Part shown: in pieces, positions 7,852-16,641 of the stretch
Numbering within the stretch: the stretch's first letter is position 1
Layout of the letters: every line of letters begins with the position of its first letter
Source of the DNA: an uncultured delta proteobacterium
GTDB lineage: Bacteria > Myxococcota > Myxococcia > Myxococcales > 40CM-4-68-19
Length of the DNA stretch: 64,000 nt
NCBI GenBank assembly: GCA_903911145.1
Contig: CAIWCD010000018.1
Coordinates: forward strand, 151,681 to 215,680
Reading direction: 5' to 3'
Translations under genes and position numbers: made by a program
The notes under the pieces: model-generated
The model's database searches: none
What the model saw: the letters and a program-made list of their open reading frames with translations, nothing else
Told to the model about the DNA's origin: nothing

Positions 7852-9039
7852 ATGTCCAACGACGCTGCTGCACGCGCTCCTCGCTTCACGATCATCGTGG
7901 TCGATTCGGTCGGTGCTGGCGCGCTTCCCGACGCGGCGGCCTACGGGGATGCGGGTGCGAACACGCTCGCGCACTGCGCGCAGGCAGCGGGCGGGCTCGT
8001 GCTGCCGAACCTGCAACGCTGGGGTCTGGGCAATCTCACCGGCATCCAGGGCTGCCCGCCGGCCGCGAAGCCGCGCGCGTCATTCGGGACCATGGCGGAA
8101 CTCTCGCAGGGCAAGGACACCACGACGGGCCACTGGGAGATGATGGGCATCGTGCTGGAGAAGGGCTTCACGACCTATCCGCACGGGTTCCCCGACGACT
8201 TGATGAACGAGTGGTTGAAGCTCTCGGGAGCGCCCGGCTTCCTCGGGAACAAGACCGCGAGCGGGACGACCATCCTCGATGAGCTTGGCGAAGAGCACAT
8301 GCGCACGGGGCTGCCGATCGTCTACACGTCGGCGGACTCGGTCTTCCAGATCGCGGCGCACGAGGAGAAGGTTCCGCTCAAGACGCTCTACGCCTGGTGT
8401 GAAGCGGCGCGCACGGTGGGACTGAAGCGCGGCATTGCACGTGTGATCGCGCGGCCCTTCATCGGCACGGGCACGGGCCACTTCAAGCGGACGTACAACC
8501 GGCACGACTTCTCGCAACCGCCGACGCGAGAGACGGTGCTCGATGCCTTGAAAAAGGTTGGTGTACCAACCATCGGCGTCGGCAAGATCCCCGATATCTA
8601 CGACGGCCACGGGATCAGCAAGAGCGTGCACACCGAGGGGAATGCAGACGGTCTCAAGCAGACCGAGCAGCTGATGACGGAGCACGAGAGCGGGCTTCTC
8701 TTCGTCAATCTCGTCGACACCGACATGCTCTATGGACACCGGCGCGATCCGATCGGCTATGCGCGCGCGCTCGCGGATTTCGATGCGGCGCTGCCGAGGC
8801 TTGAGGCGCAGATGCGGCCCGGAGACGTGCTCGCCATCACCGCCGATCATGGAAACGATCCGACCTTTCCGGGCAGCGATCACACGCGCGAGCAGGTGCC
8901 GCTGCTCGTGCATCGTGCGGGCTGCGAAGAGGGGCGCGCTCTCGGGCAGCGGGCGACGTTCGCCGATCTCGGCGCGACGGTGGCCGATTGGTTCGGCGTG
9001 AAGTCCGCGCTGGGCGCGAGTTTCCGCAACCTGCTCTGA
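7852..9039 (+). CDS. deoB: Phosphopentomutase
   Basis: DeoB interconverts (deoxy)ribose 1-phosphate and 5-phosphate, feeding DeoC. It belongs to the alkaline-phosphatase superfamily and uses two Mn ions. The 395-residue protein has the N-terminal VDSVGAGALPDAAAYGD with metal-binding Asp, the TTTGHWEMMG motif with the phosphorylated Thr, NLVDTDMLYGHRRD, and the C-terminal metal site ITADHGNDPTFPGSDHTRE. Length is normal for the family. The ATG at 7852 follows GGAGAG at good spacing. At 8556-8571 the codons for VGVPT form GGTTGGTGTACCAACC, which resembles the R1 repeat but falls in a conserved stretch. Confidence 0.96.
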   Translation: MSNDAAARAPRFTIIVVDSVGAGALPDAAAYGDAGANTLAHCAQAAGGLVLPNLQRWGLGNLTGIQGCPPAAKPRASFGTMAELSQGKDTTTGHWEMMGIVLEKGFTTYPHGFPDDLMNEWLKLSGAPGFLGNKTASGTTILDELGEEHMRTGLPIVYTSADSVFQIAAHEEKVPLKTLYAWCEAARTVGLKRGIARVIARPFIGTGTGHFKRTYNRHDFSQPPTRETVLDALKKVGVPTIGVGKIPDIYDGHGISKSVHTEGNADGLKQTEQLMTEHESGLLFVNLVDTDMLYGHRRDPIGYARALADFDAALPRLEAQMRPGDVLAITADHGNDPTFPGSDHTREQVPLLVHRAGCEEGRALGQRATFADLGATVADWFGVKSALGASFRNLL

Positions 9040-9069
9040 TCGGGACGCGCTCCGTCCGAGGAGAACTTC

Positions 9070-9588
9070 ATGGCCACGCTGACCGGTGCACCGCAGACGA
9101 CAGAGGAGCAGGAGCGGCTCAAGCTCGAGGAAGAGCGTCGGCACATCGACCGGCTCTTTAAGTGCAGCTACGGACATCGCGTGCGCTACGACGAGGTCGA
9201 CGCGCAGTCGATCGTCGGCAACGCGACCTGGCTCAATCTGTTGCAGCTCGCGCGCATCGAGTATCTGCGCAACATCGGGCTGCTCATCGAGGGTGGCAAG
9301 ACGCCCGTGCAGATCGTCGTGCGGCGCGCGGTGGTCGAGTACGTCTCGCCCGCGCGCTTCGACGATGCGGTGATTCTGCGCACGCGCTGCTCGTACCTCG
9401 GCCACTCGAGCGCGCGCTTTGAGTACCTCGCCGACAGCGTCGAGAAGCTGCGCTACGTCGTCGCCGAGACCGTCGTGGTCTGCATCGACATGGCGACCTT
9501 CCGCAGCACGCCCTGGCCGCAGATCTTCCGCGAGCGGATCCAGGAGTTCGAGGGCGAGGGGCTGCAGGTCGGGCAGCTGATTCGCTGA
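9070..9588 (+). CDS. Acyl-CoA thioesterase (4HBT/YbgC-FadM type)
   Basis: This 172-residue hotdog-fold protein hydrolyses acyl-CoA or related thioesters. After about 35 charged residues, YGHRVRYDEVDAQSIVGNATWLNLLQLARIEYLRNIG matches the 4-hydroxybenzoyl-CoA thioesterase-like active region, with the Asp of the YDEVD motif as the probable catalytic acid and VRRAVVEYVSPARFDDAVILRTRC as the following strand pair. The substrate is not evident. It follows deoB by 30 bases with GAGGAGAA as a ribosome-binding site, so it may be co-transcribed, though no metabolic link to nucleosides is obvious. Confidence 0.85.
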   Translation: MATLTGAPQTTEEQERLKLEEERRHIDRLFKCSYGHRVRYDEVDAQSIVGNATWLNLLQLARIEYLRNIGLLIEGGKTPVQIVVRRAVVEYVSPARFDDAVILRTRCSYLGHSSARFEYLADSVEKLRYVVAETVVVCIDMATFRSTPWPQIFRERIQEFEGEGLQVGQLIR

Positions 9589-9706
9589 AGCCGCGCATCG
9601 TCGTGCGGTGTCACATCGCGCCGCGAGGAAGTCTTATAGAGAAGGGCGTCGTCGCGTTCTCTCTCGAGAGGGCTCGAGCCCTATTCACTCAACCAAGGAG
9701 ATGTTC

Positions 9707-10432
9707 ATGTTCGCTCGCCGCCTTTGCTCCGTTCTCTCGTGTGTCGCCGCCGCCGCTTGCAGTGGAACCAGCTCGGTCGACCAGAGCCAATACCTGGCCC
9801 AGTACAGTGCAGCGTTGTGCACGAAGGTCGCCAACTGCTGCCCGACGGAGGCTGCCGACGCTGGGTTTACGGTGGCAGCCTGCGAGACGAAGGAGATTGC
9901 GGCAGCGTCTGCCGGTTTCGCCGCGCTCCTCGCGACAGGGCATGTCACCTACAACGGTGCCGCCGCCGCGAGCTGCAACAGCGAGATCGCAAGCGTGAGC
10001 TGCGGCGCGCTCGCAGGCGCTGGCGGTCCTGCGGATTGCGCGCTGGCGGTCGTCGGTACACAGCCGATCGGGGCTGCCTGCTCGTCGGGAAACGAATGCA
10101 CGAGCGACTTCTGCAACAACGTGACGGTGGACAACAACGGCCACGTCACAGCGCCCGGTGCCTGCGCGGCGCAAGCGGCAGCAAACCAGCCCTGCCCCGA
10201 GCCGAGCAACGGGATGGGCTCTTCGGGGCAACACTGTGCCGCCGGCACCGTCAATGTCTTCTCGGGCGGAAACTGCACGTGCGCGCCGACAGTCGCCAAC
10301 GGGGCGGACTGCACGGTCAACAGCGAATACCTCTGCACCTCGGGATACTGCGACCCGGCGACGACCAAATGCGCGACCGTTCCGGCCGATCTGACGGTGC
10401 AGGAGTGCACGGGCGCGATCGCCAACTTCTGA
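9707..10432 (+). CDS. Cys-rich lipoprotein, unknown function
   Basis: I chose the ATG at 9707 because AAGGAG ends at 9700; an ATG at 9701 would sit directly on it. The 241-residue product has a signal peptide ending in a lipobox-like VAAAAC near residue 18, then about a dozen spaced cysteines (for example CTKVANCC and later GNECTSDFCNN...TSGYCDPATTKC). Small Cys-rich lipoproteins of this kind are common in myxobacteria and are probably disulfide-stabilised surface or periplasmic proteins. No enzyme motif is visible. It is transcribed alone and faces the ABC transporter operon. Confidence 0.75.
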   Translation: MFARRLCSVLSCVAAAACSGTSSVDQSQYLAQYSAALCTKVANCCPTEAADAGFTVAACETKEIAAASAGFAALLATGHVTYNGAAAASCNSEIASVSCGALAGAGGPADCALAVVGTQPIGAACSSGNECTSDFCNNVTVDNNGHVTAPGACAAQAAANQPCPEPSNGMGSSGQHCAAGTVNVFSGGNCTCAPTVANGADCTVNSEYLCTSGYCDPATTKCATVPADLTVQECTGAIANF

Positions 10433-10492
10433 TTCGCGCGCTGAGCGAATGCGGCGAACAGGCCTGCTGTCGAAGGCTTTTGGGACCCGCTC

Positions 10493-10524
10493 CACGCCGC
10501 TACGATCTGATCCGTGGCGGCGTG
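10493..10524. terminator. Hairpin between convergent genes
   Basis: CACGCCGC (10493-10500) and GCGGCGTG (10517-10524) form an 8-bp stem in the 180-base gap between the convergent lipoprotein gene and the ABC permease gene. No T-run follows on either strand, so a role as a two-way terminator is plausible but unproven. The rest of the gap contains an AT-richer stretch (10525-10555) without a recognisable gene. Confidence 0.35.
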
Positions 10525-10612
10525 TGACGTAGTTACAGATAATGTCCAAATGTATCGTCCGTCGCCGTTGCCTCGCACTTCGCGCGGGACTGTTCGTCGG
10601 CTGATGCGCCGA

Positions 10613-11512
10613 CTACCGACCTTCCGGATCGTACGGCACGCCATCAGCGGCCGGCGCGCGCGTGCGTCCGCGGGAGAGCGCGAGCAGGAGCAGCGTCAGC
10701 GCGTACGGCAGCGCGAGGAAGAGTCCCTCGAGGTGCAGATCTGCCGCGTGGAATGTGAGGCTCAGCGATCTCTGCACGACCTCCGCGAGCGCGAAGAATA
10801 CGCACGCAGCGGCCGCGCCCAGCGGTGTCCACTTGCCGAAGATCATCGCCGCGAGCGCCATGAAGCCCTGGCCCGCCGGCATGCGCACGTCGAACTGGCC
10901 GAGGATGCCGATGGAGAGCGTCGCACCGCCGAGTCCGGCGAGCGCGCCGCTGCCGATCACGCAGAGCGCGCGCAGCTTGAGCACGGAGACTCCCGCGGTC
11001 GCAGCGGCGCGCGGATGTTCACCGACGGCGCGGATTCGCAGGCCCAGCGCGGTCCGCGTGAAAATCCAGTGCATCGCGAGTGGGAGCACGACGGCGAGCC
11101 AGGTGAGCGCGCTGTGACCGAAAATTCGCGGCAGTTGCGGTGACGGCGGACTCACGCCCGCCGAGCCGAAGATCGCTTCGAGCAGGAAGGTGACGAGGCT
11201 CATCGCGACGAGGTTGAGCGCGATCCCGCTGACGACCTGATCGGCGCGATAGCGGAGACTGAGCAGTGCGTGCAAAGCCGCGCTGGTGGCGCCCGCGAGC
11301 GCTCCGGCGACCAGACCGAGCCAGGGATTTCCCGTCCCGATCGCGACCGCTGCCGCGAAGAACGCGCCGAAGCGCATCATCCCTTCGAGACCGATGTTGA
11401 CGACGCCGCTCTTCTCGCTGAGCACGCCGCCGAGGGCTGCGAGCACCAGCGGCGGCGCGAACTCGAGCAGCGCGTGGAGCGCGTCGAGCAGCGTCTGCGC
11501 AAGCGGACTCAC
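10613..11512 (-). CDS. ABC transporter permease, BMP/nucleoside type (second permease)
   Basis: This 299-residue, strongly hydrophobic inner-membrane protein is the second permease of a CUT2/BMP-type importer. Diagnostic motifs are LAALGGVLSEKSGVVNIGLEGMM at the start and, later, GLRIRAVGEHPRAAATAGVS, the permease-ATPase coupling loop, then GALAGLGGA. I start it at a GTG (11512) because its GTGA overlaps the stop of the first permease and no similarity extends upstream. Together with the neighbouring permease, ATPase and BMP lipoprotein it would import nucleosides or similar compounds. Confidence 0.93.
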   Translation of the reverse strand: MSPLAQTLLDALHALLEFAPPLVLAALGGVLSEKSGVVNIGLEGMMRFGAFFAAAVAIGTGNPWLGLVAGALAGATSAALHALLSLRYRADQVVSGIALNLVAMSLVTFLLEAIFGSAGVSPPSPQLPRIFGHSALTWLAVVLPLAMHWIFTRTALGLRIRAVGEHPRAAATAGVSVLKLRALCVIGSGALAGLGGATLSIGILGQFDVRMPAGQGFMALAAMIFGKWTPLGAAAACVFFALAEVVQRSLSLTFHAADLHLEGLFLALPYALTLLLLALSRGRTRAPAADGVPYDPEGR

Positions 11513-12642
11513 GTGGCACCTCCGACTTCGCTTGATGCGCCAACGCCAGCCGTTGCGGAAACAGACGCGCGTCCGCGAAGCCGCGCCAGGAGCGGCGCAA
11601 AGATGCGCGGGGCGGCGACGAGCAGCACGGCGAGGCCCTGGATCAGCTCGGCGAAGCTGGGGTGGATCCCGACGAGTTGCAGACGCGTTGAGCCCGCGCG
11701 CAGCGCGCCGAAGAAGAATCCCGCGAGTACGGCACCCGGTGCGGTGACGCCGCCGACGAGCGCGACAGCGATGCCGTCGAAGCCGTAGCCGGTGCGAAAG
11801 ACGCCCGGGTAGCGGTGCTCGGTGCCGAGGATGATGAGCGCTCCCGCGACGCCAGCGAGTGCACCGGAGAGGAACATCGCCTCGGCGATGCAGCGTGCGT
11901 TCGGGATGCCTTGTGCGCGCGCCGCATCCGGCCCGGCTCCGACACATCTCCACTCGAAGCCGCGCCGCGTGCGGGTGAGAAACAGCCAGACGAGCGCGGC
12001 GATCGCGAGCGCGATCGGCAGGCCGAGATCGAGGCGGCTGCCGCTCTGCGCGAAGAGCCGCGGAAGGAACGCTTCGTCGCGGATCGCGGCAGTGCCGGCG
12101 ACGCTCACGTCTGCGCTGCCGGTGGCGACGGAGAGCGGTCCGCTCACGAGCCAGCCGTTGACGAGATCGATCGCGACCCAGTTGAGCAGAATCGTGCTGA
12201 TGACTTCGTGCACGCCCCGCGCGGTCTTGAGCCACGCGGGGATGAGCGCCCAGAGTCCGCCTGCAAGCGCGGCCGCGCCGAGAGCGGCCGGGATGGCGAG
12301 GAACGCAGGCAGTGGCAGCGCGTTGCCGACAACAGCCGCAGCGAGCGCACCCCAGATGAACTGGCCCTCGGCGCCGATGTTGAAGAGGCCGACCGTGAAC
12401 GCGACCGTGACCGAGAGGCCAGTGAGCACGAGCACGCTGCCCTTGAGCGCGCTCTCGCCGAGCGGACGCGCGCCGCCGAGCGCGCCCTGCAGCAGATCGG
12501 CGTAGCCATTCACGGCGTCCTTGCCGGTGGCGAGGATGGCGATGAAGCAGATCGTGAGTGCGCAGAGGATGGCGAAGAGCGCGGACCAGAGCGGCGCGCG
12601 GGCTGGGGCGAAGAGAGACTGGCGCCACGTCGAACTAGCCAC
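11509..12642 (-). CDS. ABC transporter permease, BMP/nucleoside type (first permease)
   Basis: This 377-residue permease is the first of the pair in a BMP-type importer. About ten hydrophobic segments are visible. Motifs include LTGLSVTVAFTVGLFNIGAEGQFIWGALAAA and, further on, GFEWRCVGAGPDAARAQGIPNARCIAEAMFLSGALAGVAGA, the family's cytoplasmic coupling loop. Its start overlaps the ATPase gene by 8 bases and its stop overlaps the next permease, so all are translated from one message. The C-terminus has a short Ala/Ser-rich cytoplasmic tail. Confidence 0.93.
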   Translation of the reverse strand: MASSTWRQSLFAPARAPLWSALFAILCALTICFIAILATGKDAVNGYADLLQGALGGARPLGESALKGSVLVLTGLSVTVAFTVGLFNIGAEGQFIWGALAAAVVGNALPLPAFLAIPAALGAAALAGGLWALIPAWLKTARGVHEVISTILLNWVAIDLVNGWLVSGPLSVATGSADVSVAGTAAIRDEAFLPRLFAQSGSRLDLGLPIALAIAALVWLFLTRTRRGFEWRCVGAGPDAARAQGIPNARCIAEAMFLSGALAGVAGALIILGTEHRYPGVFRTGYGFDGIAVALVGGVTAPGAVLAGFFFGALRAGSTRLQLVGIHPSFAELIQGLAVLLVAAPRIFAPLLARLRGRASVSATAGVGASSEVGGAT

Positions 12643-14356
12643 GCGATGCCTCCGTCTGCGCTCGCCCTTGCTGGGCGCCGGTTTGCGCGATCGTGGCCGC
12701 GGCGCTCGTGTTGCCGAGCATCAGCGGGCCGAGCACCGCATCGCTCGCGTCGGGCGCGCAGAGTCCTGCCACGCGACCCTCGTAGAGCACCGCGATCCGG
12801 TCGGCGAGCGCACGCAGTTCGTCGAGGTCGAGAGAGACGACGAGCACGGCCGCGCCCGCATCCCGCGCGGCGGTGAGCGCACTGTGCACGCGAGAGGTCG
12901 CGTGAAAATCGAGGCCGCGGCTCGGCTGCACAGCGATCACGAGCCGTGCCCGCAGGTCAGAGAGTTCGCGCGCCGCGACGAGCTTCTGCTGGTTGCCTCC
13001 GGAGAGATCTCCGGCGCGCGCGAGCGGATCCGCAGGCCGCACGTCGAAGGCCGCGAGCAGCTCGTTCGCGCGCGCGCGCCGACCTGCCCGGTCGATGAAC
13101 ATTCCGTGCGCCCAAGGCTCCTCTCGCTGGTGACCGAGCGAAAGGTTCTCCTCGAGCGACAGCAGTCCGCAGAGCGCGAGGCGATGGCGATCGGCGGGCA
13201 GATGGACGACGCCGCGAGCGCGCGCAAGCGCCGGATCGCGCGCCCAGCCATGCGGCGCAAGGCCGTCCTCTCCATCGAGCAGCAGCGCACCTGCGCAGTT
13301 GCGAAGCCCGGTCAGCACTTCGGCGAGTTCGGTCTGGCCGTTTCCATCCACGCCGGCGATGCCGAGGATCTCACCTGCACGCAGCTCAAGGTTGAGGCCG
13401 CGCAGGGCAGGGCGGCCGCGGTTGTCCGTGCAGACGAGATCGCGCGCGACGAGACGTGGTGCCGACTTGGTGTCGGCTTCCTGCAATAGATTGGGTGGGC
13501 GACCAATCAACTCCGCGGCCGCACCAGGGGAGGGAGCGCGAGCATCGGTCGTCGCTGCCCTTGTCGGCGCCACCCCGAGCACTGCCTTGCCTTCGGCACT
13601 TCGCGCTGCTGCGCCCAGCACCGCCTCGGCGAGGGCCTCGGCGGTCGTCTCGGTCGCCTGGGCGGTCATCACCAGCCGTCCCCGCCGCAGCACGGCCACC
13701 CGATCCGCGACGCGCAAGACCTCGCGCAGCTTGTGCGAGATGAAGATCACCCCGCGTCCCTCTGCGGCGAGTCCTCGCACGGTGCGCAGGAGTTCGTCGG
13801 CCTCGCTCGAGCTGAGCACCGCCGTCGGCTCATCGAGGATGAGCACGCGCGCGCCGCGCCAGAGCTGCTTGATGATCTCGACCCGTTGCTGCGCAGCGAC
13901 GCTCAAGGATTCCGCGGGAGCATCGACGTCGATGGCAAGGCCCGCTCGCTTCGCGCAGTCGGCCACCTCGCCGCGGGCGCGATCGCGATCGACCAGGCCC
14001 AGCGCGGCCCCGACGCCTCTGCGCCGCGGCTCCCGCCCGAGCACCACGTTCTCCCAGACGGTGAGCGGACCGACCAACATGAAGTGCTGGTAGACGACGC
14101 CGAGGCCTGCGGCGATGGCCGCGCTCGGTTCGCCGGCAGGAAGCAAGGCGCCGTTCATCCGCACCTCTCCCGCATCGGAGCGATAGAGGCCGCAGGCGAT
14201 CTGGATGAGCGTCGACTTGCCCGCACCGTTCTCGCCAATGAGCGCGAGAACCTCGCCCGGGGCGACGGCGAGCGAGACATCCTCAACCGCGGCGACACCG
14301 CCGAACCGCTTGACGATGCCGCGCAGTTCCAGAGCGCTCTGCGTGGACTCGCTCAC
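12635..14356 (-). CDS. Double-domain ABC ATPase for BMP/nucleoside importer
   Basis: This 573-residue protein has two fused nucleotide-binding domains, as usual for CUT2/BMP systems. The N-terminal domain has Walker A GENGAGKST (41-49), a variant signature (LSVAAQQRVEII) and Walker B RVLILDEPTA. The C-terminal domain has the expected degenerate Walker A, GVDGNGQTE, with an intact LSGGNQQK signature. The linker between them is extended by about 40 Ala/Pro/Ser-rich residues and contains a low-GC, hairpin-forming DNA patch (13461-13508) coding for GRPPNLLQEADTKSAPR. It is coupled on both sides by short overlaps. Confidence 0.94.
   Translation of the reverse strand: MSESTQSALELRGIVKRFGGVAAVEDVSLAVAPGEVLALIGENGAGKSTLIQIACGLYRSDAGEVRMNGALLPAGEPSAAIAAGLGVVYQHFMLVGPLTVWENVVLGREPRRRGVGAALGLVDRDRARGEVADCAKRAGLAIDVDAPAESLSVAAQQRVEIIKQLWRGARVLILDEPTAVLSSSEADELLRTVRGLAAEGRGVIFISHKLREVLRVADRVAVLRRGRLVMTAQATETTAEALAEAVLGAAARSAEGKAVLGVAPTRAATTDARAPSPGAAAELIGRPPNLLQEADTKSAPRLVARDLVCTDNRGRPALRGLNLELRAGEILGIAGVDGNGQTELAEVLTGLRNCAGALLLDGEDGLAPHGWARDPALARARGVVHLPADRHRLALCGLLSLEENLSLGHQREEPWAHGMFIDRAGRRARANELLAAFDVRPADPLARAGDLSGGNQQKLVAARELSDLRARLVIAVQPSRGLDFHATSRVHSALTAARDAGAAVLVVSLDLDELRALADRIAVLYEGRVAGLCAPDASDAVLGPLMLGNTSAAATIAQTGAQQGRAQTEASRG
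13461..13508. repeat. Twin-hairpin low-GC patch in the ABC ATPase linker
   Basis: Two adjacent inverted repeats are visible: GCCGAC-TTGGT-GTCGGC (13461-13477) and GATTGG-8 bases-CCAATC (13489-13508). They lie in frame in the non-conserved linker between the two ATPase domains. The TTGG...CCAA element recalls the R1 repeat but the sequence is otherwise different. Confidence 0.45.
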
Positions 14357-15636
14357 TTCTTCGCGGGTGCCGCAGTGGGCTTCGGCGAGGTCGCTCCGGC
14401 AGGCAGCGGCGCAGGCACCGCAGCGATTTCACCGGGCACGTTGTTCAGTCCGAACGTCTCCGGCTGCAGCGCAGTGAAGCGCGCCAACTCCGCGATGGTG
14501 CCGGGCACGATGATGTGTCCATCGACGATCGCGGTCCGCAGCTTCTCGACGTCGGCGATCGCTCCTGCCTTCGCCTCGTTGTTGATCGCGGGAATCACGT
14601 CGCCGCCAATCGGAGCGAGTCCGACGCCGCTCTCCTTCAAGCCCAGCGATTGATCGCCGCCGGTGAAGCGCCCCTCGAGTTCATCCGCGACCGCCTGGTA
14701 CACCGCGATGTCGACATGCTTGACCATGCTGGTGAGCACGTTGCGCGGCGCGACCTTCGACTGATCGCTGTCGACGCCGATCACCAGCTTGTTCGCGCGC
14801 TCGGCCGCCTTGATCACACCGAGCCCGTCGAGACCCGCGGCGTGAAAGACGATGTCGCAGCCGCGCGCGTAGAGATCGCCGCCGACCTCGACGCCCTTCT
14901 TCTCGTCGTCGAACGTGCCCGTGTACGCGACGAGCATGTTCTTCTCTGCGGCAGGATTGACCGCGCGCACACCGGCGCGGAAGCCCGCCTCGAATTTCAG
15001 AATAAGCGGCAGCTGCATTCCGCCGACGAAACCGATCTTCCCGCTCTTGGTCAGCTCTCCCGCGAGCGCGCCGGCAAGGAAGCTGCCCTCCTGCTCGCGG
15101 AACGTCACGGCCCGCACGTTCGCGCGCGTCACCGGCTTCTTGCCGGCCGCGTCGAGCACGGGAGAATCGAGGAGGAGAAATTTCGCCTTTTCATTTCGCG
15201 CAGAGACCGCGCGCACGGCCGGTTCCATCATGAAGCCGACCGCGATCGTCAGCTCGACTCCTTGATCGATGAGCAGCTGGAGGTTCGGCTCGTAATCCTC
15301 CTGCGCCTTTCCCGAGAGCACGAGCGGCGACGGGATCGGCAGATGCGAGACGGGCATCATGTCGGCCGGAAGGAGCGCCTGGAACTCAGCGTCGCTGAGC
15401 GTCTCATACCCGTGCGCGGTCGAGCGCACTCCGGCCGCCATCGCTTCCAGTCCGCGCAGCGCGCCATCGTTGAACGACTGATCTCCGCGCCCACCAACGT
15501 CGAGCGCGATCCCGATGGTGTGCGGCGGCAGCGGCTTCTTGCATCCCGCGACGCTCAAGCACGCGGCGAGCGAGAGCACGAGAGATCGTTTGAGTGCCAA
15601 TAATTGGTATGCAAAGCAGTTGCGTGCCGCGGTCAT
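14353..15636 (-). CDS. BMP-family substrate-binding lipoprotein
   Basis: This 427-residue protein is the Med/BmpA-type receptor that delivers ligand (in characterised members, nucleosides) to the permeases. The lipobox is SVAGC with Cys32. The mature part begins TIGIALDVGGRGDQSFND, the family signature, and later has VGGMQLPLILKFEAGFRAGVRAV and DIVFHAAGLDGLGVIKAA...VIGVDSDQS. The n-region of the signal peptide (NCFAYQLLALKRS) is encoded by a full R1 repeat, which makes it longer than usual. Start and stop overlap the neighbouring genes by 4 bases each. The C-terminus is Pro/Ala/Lys-rich. Confidence 0.93.
   Translation of the reverse strand: MTAARNCFAYQLLALKRSLVLSLAACLSVAGCKKPLPPHTIGIALDVGGRGDQSFNDGALRGLEAMAAGVRSTAHGYETLSDAEFQALLPADMMPVSHLPIPSPLVLSGKAQEDYEPNLQLLIDQGVELTIAVGFMMEPAVRAVSARNEKAKFLLLDSPVLDAAGKKPVTRANVRAVTFREQEGSFLAGALAGELTKSGKIGFVGGMQLPLILKFEAGFRAGVRAVNPAAEKNMLVAYTGTFDDEKKGVEVGGDLYARGCDIVFHAAGLDGLGVIKAAERANKLVIGVDSDQSKVAPRNVLTSMVKHVDIAVYQAVADELEGRFTGGDQSLGLKESGVGLAPIGGDVIPAINNEAKAGAIADVEKLRTAIVDGHIIVPGTIAELARFTALQPETFGLNNVPGEIAAVPAPLPAGATSPKPTAAPAKK
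15584..15616 (+). repeat. R1 dispersed repeat, full copy in the BMP signal peptide
   Basis: This copy starts GATCGTTTGAGTGCCAAT and continues AATTGGTATGCAAAG. It matches the minus strand of 43963-43995 at 26 of 33 positions and shares 24 of 27 positions with 31987-32013. It contains the palindrome CCAATAATTGG. On the minus strand it encodes FAYQLLALKRS in the signal peptide of the BMP lipoprotein. Confidence 0.75.
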
Positions 15637-16631
15637 GGGGACGCCCAGGGAGCATTGTCGTGGTGGAGGAAGTAGGCCTCGGCGACGTTCAGCGCCCAGA
15701 CGCCGATGGTGACGCCGAGCATCGTGTTGCGCGCGGTCGCGTAGTCGTTGGCTTGATCGAAGGCCTGGCTGCGCACCGAGAGCGGCGCGTTCACGTAGAT
15801 TGTGTTCGCCTGGTGCGCGCGCACGGTGAGCCAGAGCGTGGCGACGAGAGACGCGCCAGTGGCCACTGCGAATGCGGCTCCGCGAATTTCGCGCTTGCTG
15901 CGAATCTGTCCCCAGCCCGGTAATAGCGCCGAGTGCCACGCGGCTTCTGGAGCGGTGAACGAGACCGCCAGCCGGGCCGGTTCGTGCGCGTCGAGTGAAA
16001 GCCTGTGCGGGCCAGGGGATGACGGCGCGTGCGCGGCTTGATCCATGGCGGCGGCCTGAGCGACTGGTGCGGCCTTCTCAGCTGGAGTTGATGTCGCTGG
16101 CGAGATGGCAAAGTCGCTTGCTGAGAGCGGCGCGAGCGTCGAGGCCGCGGCCGCCACATCCTTCTTTTCTGCGTCCTTCTTCTCCGCCTCGACCTTCTCG
16201 GCGTCCTTTTTTTCGGCAACCGCGCTCGCCTCCTCCGCGATCACGCGCAGAGGCGCATCAGGAGCGCCCGCGCGCGCGGGGCCGTTGCCGAACTCGTCGT
16301 AGCACTCGAGGTAGTAGTCGATCGGTCCCGGCTTGTTCGGGATGGTCGCCTCGTAATCATCGAGGCCACCCTTGACCTTCTTCATGTCGACCGGCGCCTC
16401 GAATGGAGCGGTCCCGTAGCGAAAGTAGAGCTGCGGAAAGATCCGGCTCTCGTCGACGATGTGCGCGGTGACGCGGATCGTCTTGCCAGCGCCTGCATGC
16501 GGTGGCGTGTGCGTGATCACTGGCGCTGTGGAGTCGCCGGCATGAGCAGCGAGAGAGCAGAGCAGCAGCGCGGCCGCGCACGCAGACAACAGCGTGCGCG
16601 ACCCGTGGCGCAGAGGGAGCAAGAAGGTCAT
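15633..16631 (-). CDS. Exported protein with C-terminal membrane segments
   Basis: This 332-residue protein is not named, but its layout is clear. It has a signal peptide (cleavage near AAHA, residue 31), a beta-sandwich domain (about 35-120, TIRVTAHIVDES...), a Lys/Glu/Ala-rich charged repeat (AEKKDAEKVEAEKKDAEKKD) and a C-terminal domain with two likely membrane helices after HSALLPGWGQI. That last motif is like the DUF5683 family. I chose the ATG at 16631 because GGAGG lies 7 bases upstream; an in-frame ATG further up has no such site. It is the second gene of the transporter operon, and its stop overlaps the BMP start. Confidence 0.75.
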   Translation of the reverse strand: MTFLLPLRHGSRTLLSACAAALLLCSLAAHAGDSTAPVITHTPPHAGAGKTIRVTAHIVDESRIFPQLYFRYGTAPFEAPVDMKKVKGGLDDYEATIPNKPGPIDYYLECYDEFGNGPARAGAPDAPLRVIAEEASAVAEKKDAEKVEAEKKDAEKKDVAAAASTLAPLSASDFAISPATSTPAEKAAPVAQAAAMDQAAHAPSSPGPHRLSLDAHEPARLAVSFTAPEAAWHSALLPGWGQIRSKREIRGAAFAVATGASLVATLWLTVRAHQANTIYVNAPLSVRSQAFDQANDYATARNTMLGVTIGVWALNVAEAYFLHHDNAPWASP

Positions 16632-16641
16632 TGCAGCCTCC

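Noticed and set aside
8556..8571. GGTTGGTGTACCAACC in deoB as an R1 copy
   Set aside because: It strongly resembles R1 but encodes VGVPT in a conserved part of phosphopentomutase, so I do not count it as an insertion.
10613..12628. One long minus-strand frame covering both permease genes
   Set aside because: Only the last 299 residues look like a permease. The rest is the out-of-frame shadow of the first permease, which is intact in another frame, so there is no fusion.
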